DNA of 64,000 nucleotides, from assembly GCF_004919105.1 (NCBI RefSeq), contig NZ_STGK01000011.1:124001-188000 (forward strand), read 5' to 3'. Below are positions 1 to 6,689 of this stretch, one piece after another. How positions within the stretch are numbered: position 1 is the stretch's first letter; every line of letters begins with the position of its first letter. Made by a program: the position numbers and the translations under genes. Below the pieces are notes generated by a model. The model saw only the letters and a list, made by a program, of their open reading frames with translations, did no database searches and was not told the DNA's origin. This DNA is from Nocardioides sp. GY 10113 (GTDB taxonomy: Bacteria > Actinomycetota > Actinomycetes > Propionibacteriales > Nocardioidaceae).

Positions 1-294
1 GAGATCGCAGCGTTCTACGAACGACTCGTCCTCCGGTACGACGGCAGGCCGGGCACCCAGCACGCGGTGGCCAACACGGTCCTCGAACCCGCGGGCGACG
101 GCGCCCGGGCCACCTCGACGTACGTGGTGCTGCAGGCGGTCGAGGGCCTCCCCCTGCAGCCGATCATCACCGGCACCTACCGGGACACGTTCGCGCGGGA
201 CGAGACCGGCTGGCACTTCACCGAGCGCCGCTTCGCCGCCGGCCTTTCCGGCCGCCTGGACCGGCACATGGCCGGCCGGGCCGGCGGCTCCTAG
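1..294 (+). CDS. SnoaL-like (NTF2 fold) protein, 5' end cut off by the window
   Basis: The frame is open from base 1, so the true start lies upstream and only the last 97 residues are visible. They read as the C-terminal half of an alpha+beta barrel of the SnoaL_4/NTF2-like superfamily: alternating beta strands, a central stretch near GTYRDTFARDETGWHFTERRF, and a short glycine-rich tail. Members are small cyclases, isomerases or dioxygenase beta-subunit relatives; a particular reaction cannot be assigned. It converges on the P450 gene, and the two stop codons overlap in the palindrome CTAG at 291-294. A second SnoaL-type gene lies at 2561, which suggests a shared catabolic theme. Confidence 0.75.
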   Translation, partial: EIAAFYERLVLRYDGRPGTQHAVANTVLEPAGDGARATSTYVVLQAVEGLPLQPIITGTYRDTFARDETGWHFTERRFAAGLSGRLDRHMAGRAGGS

Positions 295-1487
295 ACGGCG
301 CGCACCGGCACGCTGGCGTAGCCGGCGACGTTGCTCATCGACACCCGCCGCAGGCCCTCCCGGTCCACGTCGTAGCGCGGGACCAGGTCGAGCAGGAGCT
401 CGAGCGCGATCCGGCTCTCCATCCGGGCCAGCGCGGCCCCGAGGCAGGAGTGCACGCCGTAGCCGAAGCCGATGTTGGGGCGACCGGTGACGGGTCGGTC
501 GATGTCGAACCGGTCCGGGTCGGCGAAGGCGCGCTCGTCGCGGTTGGCCGAGCCGACCAGCAGCATCACCGCCGACCCCTCGGGGATCGTGACGCCGTGC
601 AGGCGGACCTCGCGCATGCTGCGGCGCACGTTGTACTGCGCGGGCGCGTCGAAGCGGAGCGCCTCCTCGACCGCGGCCGGGATCCGGGAGCGGTCCTCGC
701 GCAGCGCGGCCCACTGGTCGGGATGGTCGGCCAGGGCGACGAGCGCGCCGCCGACCAACTTGGTCACGGTCTCCGCGCCCGCGCCGCCGAGCAGGCTGAG
801 GAAGCTGGTGATCTCCAGGTCGTCCAGGCGTGTCGACGCGCCGTCCTCGTCGCGCGCCACCTCGGCCTCGACCAGCGCGGTGATCATGTCCGGCTGCGGA
901 TCCGATCGCCGCCGCCCGATCAGGTCGAGGAAGTAGGCGCCCATCTCCGCCGTCGCCCGCTCGCCGGCCGGCCCCATCTCCTCCTCGCCGGGCTCGCGGT
1001 GGAGCGCGGCGTCCAGCCAGTGCCGGATCTGCTGCCGCTCCCCCTCCGGGATGCCGAGCATCCGGCTGATGATCTCGACCGGGAAGAGCGCGGCGAAGTC
1101 GGCGACCCCGTCGAAGCCGGCCGGGTCGCACTCGGCGAGGAACCCGCCGATCGTCTCCCGGGCCATGGGCTCGAGGGCCGCGATCGCGCGCGGGGTGAAG
1201 ACCTTGTTGACCAGCGCCCGCATCCGACGGTGCTCGGGCGGGTCCATCATGATCATCATCGGCAGTCCGCGCCACCTGCCCGAGTGCACGGAGGCCACGT
1301 CGACGCCGTAGGCGGAGGAGTAGGTCGCGAAGTCCTTCTGGGCGGGCGCGACGTCGTCGTACCGGCTCAGCGCGTAGAAGTCGCGCTCGGCGTTGTAGTA
1401 GACCGGCGCCTCGTCGCGCAGCCGCCGGTAGGCCGGATAGGGGTCGGCGAAGTACTCCTCCGAGAACGGGTCGAACAGCGCGCCCAC
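291..1487 (-). CDS. cytochrome P450 monooxygenase
   Basis: Soluble bacterial P450 of 398 residues, the usual length. I chose the GTG at 1487, four bases after the stop of the upstream gene; the frame stays open further upstream, but those residues are arginine-rich shadow of the neighbour. Visible motifs: I-helix GGAGAETV (about 234-241, with Glu in place of the usual acidic Asp and Val after the Thr), the K-helix ExxR as EALR (275-278), and the heme-ligand loop FGYGVHSCLG (341-350) with Cys348 as axial thiolate. The enzyme would oxidise a hydrophobic substrate with electrons from ferredoxin; no ferredoxin gene is nearby. It is probably cotranscribed with the dehydrogenase upstream. Substrate unknown. 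Confidence 0.93.
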   Translation of the reverse strand: MGALFDPFSEEYFADPYPAYRRLRDEAPVYYNAERDFYALSRYDDVAPAQKDFATYSSAYGVDVASVHSGRWRGLPMMIMMDPPEHRRMRALVNKVFTPRAIAALEPMARETIGGFLAECDPAGFDGVADFAALFPVEIISRMLGIPEGERQQIRHWLDAALHREPGEEEMGPAGERATAEMGAYFLDLIGRRRSDPQPDMITALVEAEVARDEDGASTRLDDLEITSFLSLLGGAGAETVTKLVGGALVALADHPDQWAALREDRSRIPAAVEEALRFDAPAQYNVRRSMREVRLHGVTIPEGSAVMLLVGSANRDERAFADPDRFDIDRPVTGRPNIGFGYGVHSCLGAALARMESRIALELLLDLVPRYDVDREGLRRVSMSNVAGYASVPVRAV

Positions 1488-1491
1488 CGGG

Positions 1492-2355
1492 TCAGGCCTC
1501 CGCCGGCAGGCCGAGGCCCGGACCGAGACGCTCACGGGCGAGCCGCGCCAGCGGGACGTCGACGCCGAGCTGATCGGCCATCTCGATCGCGAAGCCGAGG
1601 TCCTTCTCGGCCAGGCCGCGCAGGTGGCCGAAGACGCCGGTCCAGAAGTCGTCCGGGGCCAGGGACGCGGTGGTGTCGCGGTACATGATCGCGCCAGGGC
1701 CGCCGGTGATCGCATCGGTGTGGCGGACCACCTCGCCGAGCGCGACCAGGTCGAGGCCCGCAGCCTCCGCGAGGCGCTGTGCCTCGGTCGCTGCGCAGAA
1801 CGACGCGTAGTGCATCAGGTTGCGGGCCAGCTTGAACCGGGTGCCCGCGCCGATCGGTCCGGCGTGGACGACCTTGCCGGCCATCGCGTCCAGCACCGGC
1901 CGGACCGACGCGAACGCCTCGTCGGTGCCGCCGACCATGATCGCCAGACGACCGTCGGCGGCGCCCATGGAGCCGCCGGAGACCGGGGCGTCGACCACAC
2001 GGACGCCGTACGGCGCGGCGAGGGCCTCGAGCTCGGCCGGGGTGCCGGGAGCGACCGTGGAGTGGATCACGAAGGTGAGCGGCCGCTCGCGGGGCACCTC
2101 CAGCACCTCCGCCAGCACGCTGCGCACCTGCGCGTCGGTGTTCACCTGCACGCAGAGCACGTCCGCGGTGGCCAGCTCCGCCAGGCCGCCGGCCGGCTTG
2201 GCACCCGCCGCGACCACCTCGGCGACGCGATCCGGGGCGAGATCGAAGACCTCGAGGTCGAGCCCGGCCTCACCCTGACGCGCCGCCAGGCAGCGGGCCA
2301 TCGGCCCGCCGATGTCGCCGAGCCCGACGAAGCCCACCCGCGTGCTGTCCGCCAC
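1492..2355 (-). CDS. NAD(P)-dependent beta-hydroxyacid dehydrogenase (3-hydroxyisobutyrate dehydrogenase-like)
   Basis: A 287-residue member of the HIBADH/6-phosphogluconate dehydrogenase family. The N-terminal Rossmann fold carries GFVGLGDIGGPMA. The substrate loop is DAPVSGGSMGA, and the catalytic lysine region reads FKLARNLMHY. Two in-frame GTG codons compete; the one at 2355 has GGAGG eight bases upstream, while the one at 2370 would put that ribosome site inside the coding sequence. Family members oxidise short beta-hydroxyacids or related semialdehydes. Being directly upstream of the P450 (4-bp gap), it may process a product of the same pathway. The actual substrate is unknown. Confidence 0.9.
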   Translation of the reverse strand: MADSTRVGFVGLGDIGGPMARCLAARQGEAGLDLEVFDLAPDRVAEVVAAGAKPAGGLAELATADVLCVQVNTDAQVRSVLAEVLEVPRERPLTFVIHSTVAPGTPAELEALAAPYGVRVVDAPVSGGSMGAADGRLAIMVGGTDEAFASVRPVLDAMAGKVVHAGPIGAGTRFKLARNLMHYASFCAATEAQRLAEAAGLDLVALGEVVRHTDAITGGPGAIMYRDTTASLAPDDFWTGVFGHLRGLAEKDLGFAIEMADQLGVDVPLARLARERLGPGLGLPAEA

Positions 2356-2431
2356 CGTCTCACCCTCCACCGCGCCTCAGCCGGTGGTGCGACGTCGCAC
2401 CGCCGGATCCTCGGTTCTTCCAGCCGGTCAC

Positions 2432-2445
2432 TGGACACCTGTCCA
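2432..2445. promoter_or_regulatory. dyad TGGACACCTGTCCA in a divergent promoter region
   Basis: Perfect 6-bp inverted repeat (TGGACA-CC-TGTCCA) about 77 bp upstream of the dehydrogenase start, in the 205-bp region shared with the divergent SnoaL gene. The size and spacing fit a TetR-family operator, but no regulator gene is adjacent. Inference only. Confidence 0.45.
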
Positions 2446-2483
2446 AACGTAGGCGCCAGGTCGCCCGAGGACAACAGGAAAAG

Positions 2484-2495
2484 AGAACTTGTTCT
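2484..2495. promoter_or_regulatory. dyad AGAACTTGTTCT, half of a repeated operator-like pair
   Basis: Perfect palindrome AGAAC-TT-GTTCT. Its core GAACnnGTTCTAC recurs 43 bp downstream at 2527-2539, which suggests two binding sites for one regulator. It matches the KstR-type consensus TnnAACnnGTTnnA except at the first base. Confidence 0.45.
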
Positions 2496-2524
2496 ACCTT
2501 CCGGCCGATCACCGGAACGACCAC

Positions 2525-2554
2525 TGGAACAGGTTCTACTCCCGGGTCTACTGT
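2525..2554 (+). promoter_or_regulatory. promoter of the SnoaL gene with KstR-like operator over the -35 position
   Basis: Bases 2525-2538 read TGGAACAGGTTCTA, a full match to TnnAACnnGTTnnA, the motif known for KstR-type TetR repressors. TACTGT at 2549-2554 lies 6 bases before the ATG at 2561, the spacing of a leaderless -10 element, so the operator would cover the -35 position. A second dyad, TGTCCGGACA (2552-2561), overlaps the -10 and the start codon. No biochemical evidence is implied. Confidence 0.5.
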
Positions 2555-2560
2555 CCGGAC

Positions 2561-3052
2561 ATGGACCTCGAAGCGATCGAGTCGATCAAGCGCCTCAAGC
2601 ACCGGTACTTCCGCACCCTCGACCTCAAGCAGTGGGACGAGTTCGCCGACTGCCTCGCCGAGGACGTCCGGGCCCGCTACGGAACCATGGCGATGGGCGA
2701 GCCGCTGCACTTCGACAGCCGCGCCGGCGTCGTGGACTGGATGCGCGAGCAGCTGTCCGGCGGCACGATCACCGTGCACGTCGCCCAGCACCCGGAGGTC
2801 GACGTGGACGGCGACCGGGCGAGCGCCTCCTGGGCGTTCGAGGACACCGTCATCGTGCCCGACTTCAAGGTGGTCATCCGCGGCGCGGGCTACTACTCCG
2901 ACGAGTACCGCCGCGACGCCGACGGCTCCTGGCGGATCGCTGCCACGAAGTACGAGCGCATCTACGAGGCGATCACCTCGCTCGACGACACCCCCAGCTT
3001 CCGCCTGCTCGCCAACCGCTGGGACTCCTCGCTGGCCCACCACGGCGGCTGA
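2561..3052 (+). CDS. SnoaL-like (NTF2 fold) protein
   Basis: A 163-residue protein of the SnoaL_4 type, complete. It starts at the ATG of MDLEAIESIKRLKHRYFRTLD, a characteristic first helix of this family, followed by WDEFADCLAEDV and a beta-rich half ending in a WRIAATKYERIYE strand. The frame is open 24 codons further upstream, but that part encodes the promoter. There is no Shine-Dalgarno sequence; a -10-like TACTGT six bases upstream suggests a leaderless message. Relatives act as small dehydratases, isomerases or polyketide cyclases. It diverges from the dehydrogenase-P450 pair and may share a regulator with it. Reaction unknown. Confidence 0.85.
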   Translation: MDLEAIESIKRLKHRYFRTLDLKQWDEFADCLAEDVRARYGTMAMGEPLHFDSRAGVVDWMREQLSGGTITVHVAQHPEVDVDGDRASASWAFEDTVIVPDFKVVIRGAGYYSDEYRRDADGSWRIAATKYERIYEAITSLDDTPSFRLLANRWDSSLAHHGG

Positions 3053-3065
3053 GCGCCGGGCCTCC

Positions 3066-4178
3066 TCAGGCCCGGGCGTCGGGCACGGCGGACCGGGACG
3101 GGTCGGCGTCGGGGAAGAACCGGCGGGCCCAGAGGCTGACGTAGACGAGACCGACCAGCACCGGCACCTCGATCAGCGGTCCGACCACGCCGGCCAGCGC
3201 CTGGCCGGAGGCGACCCCGAAGACCCCGATCGCCACCGCGATGGCGAGCTCGAAGTTGTTCCCCGCGGCGGTGAACGAGACGGCGGTCGCGCGCCGGTAG
3301 TCGAAGCCGAGCGCCCGGGTGAGCACCATCGAGCCACCCCACATCAGCACGAAGTAGGCCAGCAGCGGCAGCGCGATCCGGGCCACGTCGAGCGGCTGGT
3401 TCGTGATCGCGTCGCCCTGCAGCGCGAACATCACCACGATGGTGAACAGCAGCCCGTAGAGCGCCACCGGACCGATCCGCGGCAGGAAGGTGGTCTCGTA
3501 CCACTCCCGCCCCCTGGCCCGCTCCCCCAGCGTCCGGGTCAGGTAGCCGGCCACCAGCGGGATGCCGAGGAAGATCAGCACGGACCTCGCGATGTCCCAC
3601 ATCGAGACCTCCAGCGCGGCCTGGTCCAGGCCCAGCCACCCCGGCAGGACCTGGAGGTAGAAGTACCCGAGCAGGGCGAAGGCGAGGATCTGGAAGATCG
3701 CGTTGAGCGCGACCAGGATCGCCGCGGCCTCGCGGTCACCGCAGGCCAGGTCGTTCCAGATGAGGACCATGGCGATGCACCGCGCCAGACCGACGATGAT
3801 CAGGCCGGTGCGGTACTCGGGCAGGTCCGGGAGCAGGAGCCAGGCCAGCGTGAACATCAGCGCCGGGCCGAGGACCCAGTTGAGCGCGATCGAGGTGACC
3901 AGGAGGCGCCGGTCGCCCGTCACGTGGCCGAGCTCGTCGTACCGGACCTTGGCCAGCACGGGGTACATCATCACCAGCAGCCCGATGGCGATCGGCAGCG
4001 AGACCGAGCCGATCTCGACCGCGGCCAGGGCGTCGTCGAGGCCGGTGACCCACCGGCCGAGCAGCAGGCCGGCCAGCATCGCCACGCCGATCCACACCGG
4101 CAGGAACCGGTCGAGCGTCGAGAGCCGCCCCATCACCGCCGCGTCGGCGGCCGGCGCCATCGACCGGCGGTCAGCCAC
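3066..4178 (-). CDS. acr3: ACR3-family arsenite efflux transporter
   Basis: Membrane carrier of up to 370 residues with about ten hydrophobic segments, exporting As(III) with the proton-motive force. Family signatures are clear: GLARCIAMVLIWNDLACGD, carrying the conserved cysteine of the fourth transmembrane segment, and AGNNFELAIAVAIG near the ninth. The GTG at 4178 overlaps the arsR stop by 8 bp; the ATG at 4133, which begins MGRLSTLDRFLP, is closer to the usual ACR3 N-terminus and may be the real start. The gene directly follows arsR, a standard arsenic-resistance pair. No arsenate reductase arsC is present here. Confidence 0.95.
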   Translation of the reverse strand: MADRRSMAPAADAAVMGRLSTLDRFLPVWIGVAMLAGLLLGRWVTGLDDALAAVEIGSVSLPIAIGLLVMMYPVLAKVRYDELGHVTGDRRLLVTSIALNWVLGPALMFTLAWLLLPDLPEYRTGLIIVGLARCIAMVLIWNDLACGDREAAAILVALNAIFQILAFALLGYFYLQVLPGWLGLDQAALEVSMWDIARSVLIFLGIPLVAGYLTRTLGERARGREWYETTFLPRIGPVALYGLLFTIVVMFALQGDAITNQPLDVARIALPLLAYFVLMWGGSMVLTRALGFDYRRATAVSFTAAGNNFELAIAVAIGVFGVASGQALAGVVGPLIEVPVLVGLVYVSLWARRFFPDADPSRSAVPDARA

Positions 4179-4563
4179 GCGGCGCCCCCGCGACCTCGGC
4201 GGCCGGCGCGAAGAGCCCAGCGAGCGCCGCCATCGCCTCCGGGCGCGCCCGGTAGTAGACCCAGGTCCCCCGCTTCTCCCGGTCCAGCAGGCCGTTCTCG
4301 TGCAGGACCTTCAGGTGGTGGCTGATGGTCGGCTGCGACAGGTCGAACGCCGGCGTCAGGTCGCACACACATGCCTCCTGGCCCTCGTGGGAGAGCACCA
4401 GGGAGAGGAGGCGCAGGCGGGCGGGGTCGGCGATCGCCTTGAGCATCGGCACCACGGCGACCGCCCGCTCCGCGCTGATCGGCTCCCCGGCCAGCGGGAC
4501 GCAGCAGGCGACCGGGTCGTCCGCGAGCGGCAGCGCGACGGGGGCGGCATCCGACTTAGACAT
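4171..4563 (-). CDS. arsR: ArsR-family arsenite-responsive repressor
   Basis: A 130-residue winged-helix repressor. The DNA-binding region spans about residues 35-105, with LSQPTISHHLKVLHENGLL as recognition helix and RGTWVYYR as wing. Metalloid-binding cysteines are visible in EACVCDLTPAF (about residues 70-80). An extra vicinal pair, VACCVP near residue 20, may contribute thiols to the sensing site. The gene overlaps acr3 by 8 bp and would be autoregulated. The start is the ATG at 4563, just behind an AT-rich dyad. Confidence 0.95.
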   Translation of the reverse strand: MSKSDAAPVALPLADDPVACCVPLAGEPISAERAVAVVPMLKAIADPARLRLLSLVLSHEGQEACVCDLTPAFDLSQPTISHHLKVLHENGLLDREKRGTWVYYRARPEAMAALAGLFAPAAEVAGAPRG

Positions 4564-4580
4564 ACGTCAATATTGCCCGC
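4564..4580 (-). promoter_or_regulatory. AT-rich dyad before arsR, candidate ArsR operator
   Basis: In this GC-rich setting the sequence CAATATTGACGTATGTC stands out. It contains the palindrome CAATATTG at 4568-4575 and touches the arsR start codon, the usual position of an autoregulatory ArsR site. Confidence 0.45.
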
Positions 4581-4633
4581 GGTCGATACCCCCGGCAACC
4601 CGCCGGGCCGTCGGCTCGCCCGTCACGCGCGCT

Positions 4634-5974
4634 TCAGGGTCGACCCCGCTGCGCCCCGTGGTGGGCGTAGCCGTCGGCGTCCGTGGTGAACTCGGCGCCG
4701 CTGTAGCGACGCAGCACCCGCTCGACCTTGCGGACCAGGCGGCGATCGGCCGCGTCGCGGAGCACCGGGATCCGGCCGGCGACGGCGTACGGGACGACCC
4801 GGGTCGCCAGGTAGAGGCCCGCTGCCACCGCCCGGGCGCGGTCCGCGCGGGTGACCGGCACGCCCATGGCCGCGGCGCGGTCCTCGTCGCCGTCGAGGTA
4901 GGCGTTGAGCAGGAAGAGCGTCGACATGCTCCGCTCGAACGGCGTGCGGAAGGAGTTGAGCCGGGACTTCTCACGCTCGATGTCCGCGCTCATCGTGGCC
5001 CGCACGAGGCGACCGCAGGTGTCGTCGTCGAAGTCCCGGCGCAGGGTGGCGTGTCGGGTGGCCAAGGCGTCCACGATCACTGGGGGCTCGGTCGGCAGCA
5101 GGTCCTCGGGAAGGCCCAGCAGGAAGCAGCGATAGCGCGCGAACTCGACCCGCGCGCGCTCGTCGGCGGTGAAGGCGGTGCGTCCCCGCCTGACCGCGCG
5201 CAGAGCCAGGAAGAACGCGCTGGTGAAGCCCGCGGGCATCTGGTCCGACTGCGGGATCGGCACCCCGTAGACCGAGCTGTCCCACTGCGCGCGCTGCATG
5301 ATGTTGAAGCGCACCATCGAGTGCATCAGCCGGACCATCGCCGCGGAGGCGAAGGCCGCCCCGCCACGGTCCAGCGCACCGGGCAGCACCGAGGAGATGA
5401 AGAACGCAGCGGTCTCGTTGGCCCGCTTGCCGGCGGTCTTCTCCGAGAGTCCGCCGGTGATCGCCATCGGCAGCGCGGCGTACGTGTTCATGAAGGTGCC
5501 GAGCAGTGCCCCCCGGATCACGTAGGGCAAGAGGTGCGCGGCGAGGTTGCGCTCGAGCGCCGCGCCACGCGCGACCAGCTCCAGGTCGATCCAGTCGGGC
5601 ACCCGCTCCATGTCGGCGAGGAAGGCGGCCAGCTCGGGCGGCGCGCCCTCGACCGCGTCGACCCCGCGCTCGCACGCCACCACCAGCATCTCGACCAGTC
5701 GCTGGAACCCGTGCTCCGGCATCAGCGAGGCGTAGGCGTCCCCGACCCGGTCCCCCAGCATCGTGTAGCCGGCGATCCGCTCGACGAGCTCGGCGTTGGC
5801 GAGCAGCCGCGGCCGCTGGTCCTCCATGTCGGGTCGCATCTGCGCCGGCACGTCCAGGTCGGTGGTGAACCGGTACGGCATCGAGGAGAAGTCGATCGAC
5901 CCGTAGATGAGCGGTAGATCCACCTTCTGCGACGCGGCCGCGGACCGGAGGTCGGGGGTGTCGGCGACGGTCAT
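4634..5974 (-). CDS. oxygenase MpaB family protein (DUF2236 / latex-clearing-protein-like)
   Basis: A 446-residue, mostly helical protein of the DUF2236 superfamily, which includes fungal MpaB and the heme-dependent rubber oxygenase Lcp. Recognisable segments are MPEHGFQRLVEMLVVACERG and VRLMHSMVRFNIMQRAQWD, the latter with a conserved histidine region that in Lcp relatives carries heme. The C-terminal part repeats the helical pattern up to TRVVPYAVAGRIPVLRDAADRRL. There is no signal peptide, so it is probably cytoplasmic. The start is ATG 5974. It lies alone, with an AGCGATTGCT dyad (6016-6025) upstream. Substrate unknown; oxidative cleavage of a lipid or terpenoid is possible. Confidence 0.85.
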   Translation of the reverse strand: MTVADTPDLRSAAASQKVDLPLIYGSIDFSSMPYRFTTDLDVPAQMRPDMEDQRPRLLANAELVERIAGYTMLGDRVGDAYASLMPEHGFQRLVEMLVVACERGVDAVEGAPPELAAFLADMERVPDWIDLELVARGAALERNLAAHLLPYVIRGALLGTFMNTYAALPMAITGGLSEKTAGKRANETAAFFISSVLPGALDRGGAAFASAAMVRLMHSMVRFNIMQRAQWDSSVYGVPIPQSDQMPAGFTSAFFLALRAVRRGRTAFTADERARVEFARYRCFLLGLPEDLLPTEPPVIVDALATRHATLRRDFDDDTCGRLVRATMSADIEREKSRLNSFRTPFERSMSTLFLLNAYLDGDEDRAAAMGVPVTRADRARAVAAGLYLATRVVPYAVAGRIPVLRDAADRRLVRKVERVLRRYSGAEFTTDADGYAHHGAQRGRP

Positions 5975-6015
5975 GCGGCCTGCCTCTCGCGGGTGCGACC
6001 ACTGAGCCGAACGTA

Positions 6016-6025
6016 AGCGATTGCT
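6016..6025. promoter_or_regulatory. dyad AGCGATTGCT upstream of the MpaB-like gene
   Basis: Short inverted repeat AGC-GATT-GCT, 42 bp before the start, in a locally AT-richer stretch. It could be a TetR-type operator. Weak evidence. Confidence 0.3.
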
Positions 6026-6147
6026 CGCGTCTCAGCAAGGACCTCGCCGCGCCGAGCCAGGGCTGAACAACGGACCGGGCACCGGGCCGAACGCAGGCGG
6101 CACGCCAGCCCACATCGAGGGGGCGTCAGGCAGGCGCCGCCGGGGAT

Positions 6148-6630
6148 CTACCCGCGAGCGCCGGTCGGCTCCTCGGCCTCGACCTCGTCGAAGACGGCGA
6201 CGACGCCCCGCAGGTAGCGCTCGACGACCGCGCGCTCCGCGTCCGTGAAGGACCGGTCCAACCGGTCGAGGGCGACGAACATCGGCAACAGCTGCGAGAG
6301 CACCTCCTCGCGCCCGTCGGGGGTGATCTCGACCTCGGTACGGCGCCGATCCCGCTCGTGCGGCCGGCGCCGGACGTGGGCTCGCTGTGCGAGGCGGTCG
6401 ACCAACGCGGTCGCCGCGGCCGTGCTGACGTCCAGGATCCGGGCCAGCTCCGCCGGACCGAGGGGGCGACTCATGAGGTGCTCGAGCGCCACGAGGTCAC
6501 TGGTCGTGAGCCGGGCCCGCCGAGCGATGACGTGGCGCAGCCGGCCGCCCCGCTCGATCGCCGCCCGCAGCGCCTGGAGGCTTCCGTCCTGCGCCCAACC
6601 CTCGACGAAGGAAGTCCCGGGGCCTGTCAT
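6148..6630 (-). CDS. MarR-family transcriptional regulator
   Basis: About 160 residues, a winged-helix MarR protein. The winged helix runs over roughly residues 40-110, with LGPAELARILDVSTAAATALVDRLAQRAHVRR as recognition region and a basic wing RRPHERDRRRTEVEITPDGREEV. The start is either ATG 6630 (preceded by a GGTGAG run) or GTG 6642; I prefer 6630. It is divergent from the MMPL exporter, and the 47-bp gap holds a strong inverted repeat, so it most likely represses the exporter and itself, released by a small ligand. Confidence 0.9.
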   Translation of the reverse strand: MTGPGTSFVEGWAQDGSLQALRAAIERGGRLRHVIARRARLTTSDLVALEHLMSRPLGPAELARILDVSTAAATALVDRLAQRAHVRRRPHERDRRRTEVEITPDGREEVLSQLLPMFVALDRLDRSFTDAERAVVERYLRGVVAVFDEVEAEEPTGARG

Positions 6631-6649
6631 TTGCTCACCCACCTAGTTG

Positions 6650-6671
6650 CTAGATTGCTTAACCAATCTAG
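6650..6671. promoter_or_regulatory. operator between marR and the MMPL exporter
   Basis: Inverted repeat CTAGATTG-CTTAAC-CAATCTAG with perfect 8-bp arms, ending 18 bp before the MMPL start. A partial copy CTAG-TTG-CTAG (6643-6653) overlaps its left side. This is the expected kind of site for the adjacent MarR dimer. Confidence 0.75.
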
Positions 6672-6689
6672 CCCATCGAAGGAGCATCG

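Noticed and set aside
1488..1715. N-terminal extension of the P450 into the upstream gene
   Set aside because: Its residues are the frame-shifted dehydrogenase end (RPWPRTTSGPASSATCAAWP and similar), not P450-like.
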